Source: Larix sibirica (lineage: Eukaryota > Streptophyta > Pinopsida > Pinales > Pinaceae). From it: DNA of 36,212 nucleotides. The first letter of the stretch is position 1; each line of letters begins with the position of its first letter. Made by a program: the position numbers and the translations under genes. The DNA lies in contig NWUY0300013097.1 in assembly GCA_004151065.3 (NCBI GenBank), forward strand, positions 124,117-160,328, read 5' to 3'. Shown piece after piece: positions 1 through 12,700 of the stretch. The notes below the pieces were generated by a model. It was not told where the DNA came from. It worked only from the letters and a program-made list of their open reading frames with translations, and ran no database searches.

Positions 1-620
1 TATTGTTGGTTTATATGTTTTAAAATTTGAAAATAAATGGATTTACTTGTACTTTTTAATGCTTGCCGCAGTTTGCCAATAATTTTTATTCCAGACCCTT
101 GGCGATTTTTTGCTGATGCTGATTTTCTCAATAATGGTTCCAACCACCATGTTGCGGTTGAGGACACGCAGAGTTTTTTTATCAGAAACAATTAGTTTTC
201 TTGATGCCCTAACATAGCTTGTATTTTCCATTTCTATTAGGATCATCTGTGGATTGAATAGTAATGTACTGGTTTCCGGATTATCTGTGAGTTGAAAGGT
301 AATGTATAAGGCGTTGTTTGTTTCAATTTTTGGGTTGTAGCCATTGCTGTGGATATTAAAACAAAAATTGGCTATGGATATTGAAACAAAAAATATTGAA
401 ATCATATGCACTTTGTTTACTGGTTACAGACAACAAATGAGTGAGCATGATGTTCATGCCAATATTTCCTTCCCTTTTCTCACGTTTCAACACGTTAAAA
501 TTATTACAAAGGTAATCATATCAAAAAAGCATTTCCTTCAAATTAGCAGTACAAAACTCAAGCTCAAAAGTTAACAATAAAAGAAAAGACACCAATAAAT
601 GAGAAGGTGATTACTCTTAC
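1..620 (-). other. SERK intron 4 (partial)
   Basis: Sequence downstream of the exon 4 donor. It holds no recognisable SERK exon. A 122-codon open frame on the minus strand (411-43) is present but matches nothing I know. AT-rich intron is the simplest reading. Confidence 0.75.
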
Positions 621-764
621 AGGAAGCGTAACCTGGACAGTTTTCCCAGTGACTCTGGTATTTGACCAGTGAAATTGTTCAGGTATAAATCCAGGCTAAC
701 AAGATTGGTCAAGTTGCCTAAATCACTGGGGATGGGACCACTTATATTGTTGCTATAAAGCTCC
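621..764 (-). CDS. SERK: SERK exon 4: second and third LRR
   Basis: The 144-nt exon encodes two repeats, [18 protein letters not shown] and [19 protein letters not shown], ending SRLRFL with the last Leu codon split. The acceptor is ATGCAG|GGAGC and the donor CCT|GTAAGAG. The next expected exon (72 nt, RLNNN... type) was searched for on the minus strand in 1-620 and not found, so intron 4 runs past the window edge. Confidence 0.95.
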
Positions 765-3700
765 CTGCATGACATACAACATAGAAGAGATCCAATTCAG
801 ATTTCACTTGTACCAACCAAATAACCAATGAAGAATGTTTCTAGAAGAGATGTCAAACAGTAATTTATATAAATAAGAAACGAGAAAAAAAAAACCTTAA
901 GCTTGGCATATATCATAAATTTGTACTGATCAGTCATGACTCAAATATAACAGCCTTTTGAATAAAAATATAAAAGTTTTGAAAGATTACTGATCACTTA
1001 TAGTACAATATCTTTTGACTACGACTATAAAATTTAAATGAAAACAATTTCAGGGAAATTTGTAGAAAGGTTTTTGGTCGAACTTGCTGCTCATCAAATA
1101 CAAAAAGCAGCAATTATAATTCAATATAATATTTCGCTAGCATATCAAACACACAGAATGATCCCCTGATTTCAAATCAAACTAGGGGGTAGAAAAACAG
1201 GCTTGAGGGAACCATACTGGAATAGCATATGTTAAGGATAACATGAACTTCAAGACGTTACATTACCTAAAAGCAGGATCCAATTGAAAGTAAAACTCAA
1301 GAAACAGGAACACATCCACTACATGAGAGACGTAATGCTTACTTTCAGGCACAAGTAAAATTTCCAACCCTCATTTTGGACTTAACGGTGAAACTCAAAG
1401 AACGTACTATTAGTTATAACTTAAAAGGCAATCTACTTTAAACAGCTGCTTAGGCATGTCTAGGTTTCTGTTTCAAGATAATCTCAAAAATATCACAGAA
1501 CTTTAATTGCCCCTTGTACAGAGACATGCAAATAAATGTAACCATATAATGCTAATATGCTTCATGAGCTACCACAAATTACAAAAGACTGCCCTAATGA
1601 AGCAGAACAAGATATGCAATTATTCCATTAGCCCAAATATAAGTCTTTCCAGCACTTCAAAAATCAGAAATTCCAAACATGTATATAACTTCAAATCTAA
1701 TAGTCTGATGCTAGAATTAGTTCAACCATACAGAATCACTCTCTACATTATATTGTGTAGCCTGCCCCCTATAATTGTCAGGGCTTATATGATGCTGACA
1801 GCTTTTGTGGTTATAAATATAAGCCTCAGCTTCTGTCATAGACTATAGTATATATTCAGTAAACAAGATAATATAACAAAAAATATTAGCGTTGAAATAC
1901 CTATATAATACATAATTAGATCTCTACCTAATACTGTAATTCTCCAGTACATGAATATTAGAAATATATTCTCCTATAAAACCTTTACTTATTCACTCTT
2001 ATATGGCTATTATACGTCAGACGGGAACCACCATATCTTACAAGTACTGCAGATTGTTCAGTAGGCCAAGCTGGGGAACCAATGAACCAGAAAGTTGTGC
2101 ATTTCCTAGGTCCCTGAAAGTAAGTAAGATAACGCACAAATAAGCCAGAGAGAGTTACAAGACAAAATCTCATGAAATAGTGTTTTGCTGAAATAATAAC
2201 TCTTAATTGGTTACACTGATATTTGCTCAACAATCAGGATATGAAAAGATACAACAAAATATAAATACTTACACTCTTATCACACTGTTATCATTGTTGC
2301 ATGTAACATGAAACCATGTACATGGATTGACAAGGGTTGGATCCCAACTCTGTAGCACATTGTTAGGGTCCAGCAAGTTTGACCGAAGACTATGTAAAGC
2401 ATCACCTGCTCATGGCATGCAAGATCATGTATATATCAGGTACATTGTGATACCGCCGTGATTCCATTATAAGACATTAAGACCAATACAGTCAATATAG
2501 AATAAACATACAAGATATATTTTGTTAATAAAGATAGTTATGCAGAAAGATTTTAATATGCCCACTAGCTGCCAAAGGCCCAAAAGCTGCCAATGGGATT
2601 GAGAGATAAACAATCTCCTTCCAGCTGCGCAGGCACCAGGGTAAAAGAGCCCCACTCCCCTCCATATGTAATCTAGTAAAAGAACTTCTGTGAAAATTAC
2701 AGTCTAAAATTACGGCTAAATACCAATTCTCGGGGAACCCTTAAAACAGAGATAAAAATATCATCTAAAACTGAAGGGCCTCTCTCTCTTCCTTCAGGAT
2801 ACAAAATGCATAATCACTGTGTGATGTGTACACTGTAGTAAGATTCAAATGGTTCAGTGTGTGATCAAACAAAAGGGTCGGCAAGCAGGTCACTCGTTTA
2901 CTCTGCCAAATGTCAACAGGCATGGATGAAGCTAAAACCAGAGGATGACAATGAAGCTGACCCAACCTAAAGCAATATCTGTCCTAGAATCCAAGGCCAA
3001 AATAGGCAGAAGAAACTGGTGATACACTGTTGCAGGTGTAGAAAAAGAAACCACCTCCTTTGTAAGACCCTCCTTCAGGATCTTTCTCTCTAATAAAGTA
3101 TACAGTGTACATGGTCTGAAAGTCAACATCTGGAGCATATAATTCTTTGTCTAGAAAACAATAAATCATGAAAACCTTTTATTAACCCCAAGTCATAGCA
3201 TTTCTTTTTGAGTGGAAGAAAAGTTCTTCCAAAAACTGTGAGTTTTGAAGCCCAGTATCAAAACATGCACATATTTCAAATTTGCAAGGCTGGAAGCATG
3301 CTTCACTTAGAAACCAACTAGAAATAGGACAGCAAAATACACAGAAAAACTGGGATAGCAAAAAGAGTCAAACATCAGTGAAATATCAGAAATACATTCC
3401 AATTAAGCCCTAGTAATCATATAGAGCAAGGATAAAAATCATCGAGCATGAGTGGCAGATTAACCCTAGTTGCAAGGAGGATATAGGCTGGCACTCAGCT
3501 GCAAATGGCAGGCCATACCAGCAGAGCATATGTCATTCAGGTGATAACTTCACTGGTATTATTCCAAATGGCATCAACTGAATAATAGTAAATACCACAT
3601 GCCATTTGCAGCCTAGTGCCAGCCACTATCCCCTTGCAACTTGAGTCAAGCTGGCACTCACACTCAACCATATTTATCCTTGTTAAATCGTATAATTACA

Positions 3701-6700
3701 CCTAAAATCAATTACATTCAGTGCAAAACTAGATTTCTCAAGTTGGAAGCTCGTGTTGTCTTAAAAATTAAAATATATGCACATTTGTCACACATAATTT
3801 ACAAAACTAGTTGGAGTTTGAATGCTCAACACTTCACTTCCAAGTTCTTCACCTACCAATGCTCGCAATTCTCCTGTGCACCCCAGTCAATCAGACTCTG
3901 CATAAATGAATTGGGGATATAAAACCCTCCTAGCCTATAAAGCATCCAGCTCTGCCAACATTCTTGTGAACCTATCTTCCATTTTACAAACTTACAGAAT
4001 GCATCAATGTCTGCCAAACTTAGATTTCACTAACTTTCTGGAATGTGTGATAATACTACTATATCCAATGTTCATTACATGAATAGATGAACAGACGTTG
4101 GAAGATGCTGAAGCATATGAGGAAGAAAAATTGATCACATCAAAAATCATTCTGTCATTTCTCTCTAAGGATAAATATTCCCCATGATTAAAGGCCCTTC
4201 ATAATCAAACTTCAAGAAATTCCTCTTTCCTCTCACCATGGATCTTCATTCACCCATACAATGATTGCAATCATTACTCTAAACTTGTAACACCCAACCC
4301 TGAGCATAGTGATGGATCATGGAAAGCTTAGGAATCTAGAGGCTTGGGAATCCAATGAAAGCTTCTAAGAAGTCAATTTGTGGATGACTAAGGGAACAAA
4401 ATGTACTACGATCCACCAATACAAAATTTGTAAATTGTATTGTGACATTGTGTACAATGCATAACTGAATACAATTGCATTTTTTCTTGTCTTTTGGCAA
4501 ATAATGGTTTCCTTTGCATCTTAAAAGTTTCCATTGTGAATATATATGTCACATCTTAAAATTTCCAGTGTAATTTGAACACCTGCGAATAGTCATGCAA
4601 ATGAGCACAGATCAAATACAGACATCGATATTCTAAGATTAAAAAAGCAAAAGCCAGAGGCCATGTTTAATGTAGAACAAAGATCAATTTGGTATTAAAC
4701 CAGGTTTAATGTTTTGGTCAACATAGCAATACTCTGATGAAGCAGAAAAGCCATTGGAACCTGAACTACCAGGATATAGAACATTAACAATAATTCCCCC
4801 ATTGACAACCATGTCAGAACATTGAGGGAAGTCACTCCCAAGGGTTGTGATGGAGACATTGAGGAGTGAGTTAAACAACTGCAAAATATTTTCTCAAGCT
4901 TGTAAACATTGGTACAAGAGAAATTCAACTCAGTGACCTCATTAAAGAGTACTCGTACTGAGATGGCTCCACCTCCATCAACTAAGATCACAAGCCCAAC
5001 TTCAGATACAACACCCATGAGCCCAACTTAAGATCACAAGCCCAACTTTAAATACAAAGATCAATTTGGTATTAAACCAGGTTTAATGGTTTGGTCAACA
5101 TAGCAATACTCTGATGAAGCAGAAAAGCCATTGGAACCTGAACTACCAGGATATAGAACATTAAGAATAATTCCCCCATTGACAACCATGTCAGAACATT
5201 GAGGGAAGTCACCCCCAAGGGTTGTGATGGAGACATTGAGGAGTGAGTTCAACAACCGCAAATATTTCTCAAGCTTGCAAACATTAGTAGAAGATAAATT
5301 CAACTCAGTGACCTCATTAAAGAGTACTCATAGCGAGATGGCTCTGCCTCCATCAATTAAGATCACAGACCCAACTTCAAATACAACACCCATGAGCCAT
5401 AAGTGCACCCAATACCATTGAGAATAAGTTAATAACATTCCAATTGCCCATCCACAAGAAAATAAAGGCAAATCCCTGTTTTGTGACAAATTGAAATGCT
5501 TCTAAAATTGAAGCCACAGAAAACAATTGTACGATTTAATAGTTAGCTTGATCTAGAGAAGTTGGATAATTGATTGAGGTTGCCCGACTCTTGTTCCAAG
5601 ACACAAGCGTAAGTGGACAAGCAAAATCCCCTTGCAAAGTTTAAATTAATAGGGCTCGCATTATTTTGGCAGGAAAGTTTCTTTCCATGGCAGAGACAAC
5701 AATGGCCACTGCCCATAAGAAGCTAGCAAGATTCACTGCAAATCGTGTGGAAGAAATTCTACCCAGTAGGATATGAAAGCAACTTCAAAATAAAATGGCA
5801 ACTTTTGAGGCACAAAGTTGGACAAAGAGTTGTCATAGACATTATGGGTTTCATTAGCATGTCATTAAATTAAAGATTCATGATAATGAAGAGCAACCGG
5901 TGATAAGGTACATTGGAAAACTTCATGACACCAAGACAAAAAGAATTGGAGCTCTTTGATATCTAAACAATAGATGATGCATAAAGTAAGGACATGGTAA
6001 TAGTAATACAAGCCGAGGCTAAGTAAGAAAGGCTTCATCAAGGTCTTCCCTGTTAGCAAAAATGATAAAACCAAAATAAGAAGTCTGCCATAGAGTCTAT
6101 CAGTAATGAGGAAAAGTCAGTGAACAACCCAACATGAAAGAAACCTTCATAAAAGAAGATGTAAAGTGCAGAGATTTCAAGAAGTTAAGCCATAAAGATG
6201 AATATTACTAGTTCCTGCAACTCAAAAAAGACTACCAAAAGCCTTGAAAGCTCAAATGACCAAAAACCAAGCACTCAAGCACGTAGAGCAAGTTTATGAG
6301 TTGGCATTTAGTGTCAAGAATGAACCAATTAAGAGGTGGACCAAGGGGACTAATTGTATGAAATCACAATTCAAGTAAAACAGAATCTTGTGTGAGCTAT
6401 ATTCCAACCTAGAAGCTAATAATATTTTATTGTGGCCAAGCATTTTAAACTGCCAACAACACCAAATCAAAAACCATATACGTCAGACCATTACACAGAT
6501 GCTGAGTCAGCTATCACCAAGCAGTGCAAATTCAAGTTTATAGAATCTTTTTCATTTCTAGATGAAATGGAATGTGTAATTATACTAAATATGTGCAATG
6601 GTCTTTGGGAGTCCTTATCTACAGGATGCACATGTTGTGAATATCAACAAAGACCAAACCAATACAAGTTGGTAAAAGATAGTAGTACCTTTGTAAGGGT

Positions 6701-9700
6701 TTCATTTTAAACACTCAAAAAAAGGATACTATTGCATTAATTTCTGCCACACAAGCAAAAAGTTCATCAAAGTTTCACAAGCCAAGTGTGGAAAGGGTTA
6801 CCAATCAGTCTCCCTAGTCCCTACCACCTTACAACCACGATTTTATATACGTGTAGATTATAAAAGTCAAATGGTTGGTATGCAACTTGCTCAGACTCTA
6901 GAGAAAATTGGTGATCATTCCTTTTTACTGGAAATCTCGGGTGAGTGGATAAAGTGGAGTGTATAATTCCACTAAATATGTGGAAATTTGGAATGGTCTT
7001 TGGCAGTCATTATCTACAGGATACACAAGTTGAATATCAACAAAGAGCACACCAATACATATAGGTAAAATATATTAAGAGTTTCATTCTAAACTCTCAA
7101 AAATGGAAAAATGCTATTGCATTAAATTTCTGCAACGCAAGAAAAAGGTTGATCAATGTTTGACAAAAACTTATGTCGCTAATTTTAAAACCACCGAAAA
7201 CTAGAAATCCAAGTGTGGAAAGCGTCACCAATCGGTCTCCCTACTACCCTATAACCGCAACTTCATACAAATGTATATTATAGAATGTAAATGGTTTGCA
7301 ATTTGCATACAATGCAACCTGCTCAGACTCTAGAGGAAATTGGTGAACATTCGTTATACCAGAAATTTAAAGTGTATGGATGAAGCATGACCAACATCAA
7401 ACCTTCCACGTCACTGCAACACATGAGCAGCACCAATAAATGTTTATTACCACTCTACATGCAATCAAAACTGATGCCCTTGATTCACTAATCCACGACT
7501 CCACCAACCTGGTATTTTTATCTTCACATGATATAGAAGACAGCTGGTTAGCTGGACATCTCAAGTGATCGTATGAAGCATGTACAAGACCAAACCTTCT
7601 ATGCAATTGAAACACACATGGTTAGTACCTTTTTATGTTCATCACCATTCTTCACACAGTTAAAACTCACATGATCTTGCTCACTATTCTATGGCTCCAC
7701 CAACTCAGAATGTTCAACTCAACTTGAATTTGTATAGAAATCAAAGGAAAGAATGGTTCATGCTTGGATGGCTTAGCACGTCGATACGCATATGAAATTT
7801 GAAGTGGTAATTCATATGGCTGAGCACATCAAAATGCACAGGTGTTCCTTATCAATGACGCTCTTATGGGTTGGCATTTTGATAATTATACAATCTCATT
7901 TTTATAGACAGGTTACTAGTAACACTAATACAATGTTGACTCCTATTAGTGACACATGGCTCAACACATGAATAATCATACAATTCCATCTTCATATGAA
8001 AGCTGTTTGTCCAACTCAACCCATCAATAATCATACAGTGCCAAATTTTAATCATATCCTTAGTATGGAGACAATCTAAGGCTTATCATGATGCATTTAT
8101 GGAGACAATCCTTTCAACTTGTAGAGTAGAATAATCAATGCAATTATGCAAAACTATTATATTTCAGAAGTAAGGGGATAAAGAAGTACCTCAATAAGAT
8201 GCAAACGAATGTACCTTGCAATAGAGAAGCTAGAAACAACGCATGTGTGTCAATGCATAGATCTTTTTGAGAGACCTCGAAATCATGGGTCATGTGATAT
8301 TCTTTTGACTCTGTATGTAAATGTAATGGTCACTCAAATGTTATGAGCTGAACTTCCTCACAATTTCCAAATTTCCTCAAGATGAAGGACAAGTGTGCAA
8401 TAAATGGGAAGCCATGCAATAATTATAATGATGGGAAATGAAGCCCTTTTTACCTCTAGATACTATAGTCAATGTCTGTGTAAGGGTGACCTATGTTAAC
8501 TATAATTTGGGTCTACACTCTACAGTATAACTATATACCTTGCAGATTGAGCTTGTCATGCATGGGCCTACTATTGGTGGGTCAACTATAATGGGCCTAC
8601 ACACACTTGTACTTTATGAGAGCCTAATTCTATGATCAAATTCTTTGTTCTTTCTAGGAATTTAGGCTATAATTTAATACAATAAGGGATCAACATATTA
8701 TAGTTTGCAATCCTACCTCAAATCAACAATCACTCCTTGCTACTAGTACTACCAAAGCACCAATGCACTCAGAAGAAGCTCTATTGACATAGAATTGCTA
8801 TAAGCTAAAGACAAAATGTTCAAATGAAATTTTCATAATGGCAATATGAGATTTTAGTTTACTAGAATGTCCTCGAATCTCTCTACCTTCTTACACAATC
8901 TCATTCACACCCATACAATTTAGGATGGACCAAGGCCAGTGAACAAGCAACATAAGCGAACCGAATTCACATGATCACTTTTCCCAACACTTGTTTTTTA
9001 CACAATGTAGACCATGATGCAATCCTAATGGACATGTTGTGATTTTCTATTTGGTGAAAAAAGACAAAATGATAACCACCAAAACTTGTCAATATTAAGA
9101 TTATCAAAATCTATCAATCCTAAACGCATTACAAAGCATCCTTGGTGAGGTAAATCATCTAATACCCTTAGTTACATTCAAGTCATATTTCTTTTACCGG
9201 TAAGATTTCACTACACTATATAATGGGAATCGGGATAGTATGAAACACAACACAAAGAAAGAATATGTTAAGGGAATGATGGAGGATATATCACATTCCC
9301 GTTGCATTGGGGTATTTCAGCTACTTAATCTTCTTCAAATTCTGCTCCATTCCAATACCAATGTGTGCCAAAATGAGCTAACATCGTATGAGAACCCATT
9401 ATATTTGAATATATATGCTTATTCATTCTAGCACGAAAATCAGCCTAGTGTGCTATATACTACCTAGGTCCTAAGGATGAACTATGTGCAACATGTAAGG
9501 TTCTCCACACCTATTTGCGTCATTGCTTCTCCACCCTTTCATGTGCTCCCTCCACTTAGTTATTTGTGACATGTTGGGCACTTCAAACCTATTAATGTTA
9601 TTGCTCCTCTACCCTTTTCTAGGTTCCCCAAATTTTGCTTAGATCTTGCATCAACTTTTTTTGCCCATTAACACAAGGTCATGCCATTACCAATGTGTGC

Positions 9701-12700
9701 CCAAATGAGATAATATTTTATAAGAACTTACTCTATCTAGGTGCCCATTCATGTTGTAGCACGAAGAATCATTCCTTCATGAAATATACCACCTAAGGTC
9801 ATGCCATGTGAGACATGTTAGTGCTCCACGTCTAATAGTGTCATTGCTCCTCTCCCCTTTCTTATGCTCCTTTTCCTCTTTTGGTTGTCTCTCCCACCAA
9901 ATTTTTTGACCCATTAACACGAGGTCATGTGCTTACAACTCTCACCGATGCTCCATCGACAAGCATGCCACAAAACCACAAGAGAGTATCACCTCTCATC
10001 CTCATTTTATTTTTTTCCAAGGACAACCACACAAGATCCCCCTTCCTCCCCATAATATCATGATGGAGAGTGGTTCAACCACCAACCAAAATAGTGGGGA
10101 GTAACCCCAAGGGAGTCGACCGGATCTAAACCTATTCCCTATGGCCTCCTCGTCAACAACATGGCTTGGGTGGATGGTTCAGCTAATTGAGATAATCCTT
10201 GGGCCTTTCTCATCCTCATTTTACTGTACAAACCCCAAGCGTAGATCCCTCTTTGTCTTGTTTTCCTTCTTTGTTTGGTTTTGAATCCCCCCTTACATTC
10301 TTGATCCCTCCTTAAGTGGTGAGCGTAATCCTACTTTAGGATTATGCATAACCATCCACCTTCCTTGGCCACACTCAAGTCTCCAAGTTGTCCTTGGCAC
10401 CTTCTTAGATATTCACCTTGGAACCACACATTTTCCCTCACCTTTCACAACTAGCATTAAAGATTGGGATGTGTAGCCATCTTTGGATGAAGGGCCAATG
10501 TACCCCTTGCCTCCTCTTTGGGAGTCCTTGGCACTCTCCCCCCTAGGTTTGAACCTTTCTTTTATTTTTTCATGTGTCCCCACTTCCCCTTAAATCACTG
10601 AAGAAGCCGCACAATTTCCTCCTTTTGCAACTACTTGCAGTTCTGCCACAGAGCAATGCCTTGCTTTCTTCAAAAAACTCACAAATTTACAATTGGAGGT
10701 AAACCTTTGGCTTCTCTCTTGTTAAATACATGTTATTTCTCTCATTTGAAGGGCTTTTTGACAAGTTTTGTTGTTGCACCTTTGCCACTCTTCTTGTTGC
10801 TTTGCTTCTCCAAGAAGCCCCCCGCTACTTCCTCTTCTCCGCTTTGTAGTTTTTCTCTCATTCCTACTTTTCTTGTCTCCATTTTTGTCCTCCACACTAC
10901 TTGGACTAATATTTGAGCACTCAAGGGAAAAATGGAGCATCCATACACTCTTCCAAGGAAAATGAAGAACTCACTTGTTGGAGCTTGAGTCCTCTCATAG
11001 TTGAGAGCACTATTAGGCATCCATTGCTTGTTTTTTGTTTGTTGAGAGATGTCAACTTAGTTTTAGATTTAAATTTCGTCTTAGTTTCATGTATGTTTGT
11101 CTACAATTCACAAGAAGAAGTGTTTCTATTTCCATTCGATTGATGCCGTGGAGCATGGGCAGTGTTAACTTTGGTTTGCAGCTCCTCCATCTAATTTCAA
11201 GGTGCACTCCAAATACCCCCTTTCTATTTTGAGCTTTTCAATTAAAAAAGAAGAGTGTTTGTTCCTTGTTGTTTGTTGATTTGATGCACAAAACAGATTG
11301 CTCAAATCCCATTTGCATCAAATCCCTCTCTCTCACATTTCAATTTCAAAGAAAATCAATGAACCATCAGACTGCAAGCAGCTAGTTTAGTTTCACGAAA
11401 GAGAATTGAGCAAAGGAAATCTTAGGTTGTTTGTTTTTGTTTGGGAATTCAAAGGTAAATTGAAAAAGAAAAGATTTCGCTTCCTCTCTTACCCTTCCTC
11501 TTATTTAAGTTCTTGTATTAGATTTAATTGGACTAGCTTAGCAAATAAGAAAGGCAATTGAGAACCGAGGAAAAAAAGAAAGGCAAGTGAGAAAGAAACC
11601 ATTTTATTTTCATTTAATTTTCAGCAAGTAGATACCATCTTATTTTTCAAGCAAATTCACCCAAATTCTTAAGCAAGCTTACTTCAAGCCAAGAGCGCCT
11701 CTGTCTTTGTCCTTAAAGCCACCTCCTTAGCTTGTGTTTGCAAACCCCATTAGCCAAAACCCAGGTTTTATTTTTTGTAGTTTTCTTTTGTTGAGATCCC
11801 CTCTCCCCGAACTCTAATTTGTCTCCTGATTTAGGCTCTCCAATGACCAATCGTAAGTGGTTTGCTAGGCCCAAAGCATTTGTTACACCTGTCCTGTATA
11901 TACTTACTAATTAGAGTAAACATGTACACAGCAATAGCACACACTTGTAAACAGACATGGCATGCATCTAAGTTCTACATAATAATACACATGCTACAGC
12001 CATTGCATGCATCTAAGTTCCACCAAATAATTCACATCTCCAACACAACGGTATATGTTTCTGGCCACGTATCCATCTCTCAAATGCACATTAGCTTCTT
12101 TCTAATGAATTTATCACAGTGCTCGACTGTACAAACTCCAATATTTCAGTACATACACCAGTCTGCATAAAGTCATACTAAAAGTTGCAACTCGACTATC
12201 CTGATGTCCACAACTTAAGCATAGATACAAAGATATCTCAACCAGGAGTGTTGTCCCACATTTATGACCAAGGCACGTAGCAATCTTTATTCATGTGCTC
12301 CCCTCTGCATTTAATTATCCCAACCATCTATGCTGAGAGAAAACAACACTAGTTAAAATTATGCCAAAAATCTAGCCAGGCATAACATCAAAACCAGCCT
12401 GCGTCAAACAGACAATCAGTAGTAAATGCAAAAACTGCAGATTAAGTTATATTCATTGCATATCAATGCGCAAAACTCTATCCTCATCCAGCAATAACAT
12501 CAGTCTTGACAGATCGCAGACTTATTATAAGTTGCAGTGCATCATCTTATCCATTGGTCAATAACCAATAAATTGACGAGCCAATCAGAATACAAAAAGC
12601 ACAACAGGTCACCAACTATAACTTATAAGCACATATTTCCAGTCCTATCAACAGTTCACTTCGTATTGAGCCATATTACTTCCATAAGGCCTTCACATGT

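Noticed and set aside
1507-1848. 113-codon plus-strand frame
   Set aside because: Lies in SERK intron 3 on the opposite strand, with no recognisable motif.
10635-11232. Several overlapping frames on both strands (65-93 codons)
   Set aside because: Pyrimidine-rich low-complexity DNA keeps stops rare. Frames on both strands overlap and none resembles a known protein.
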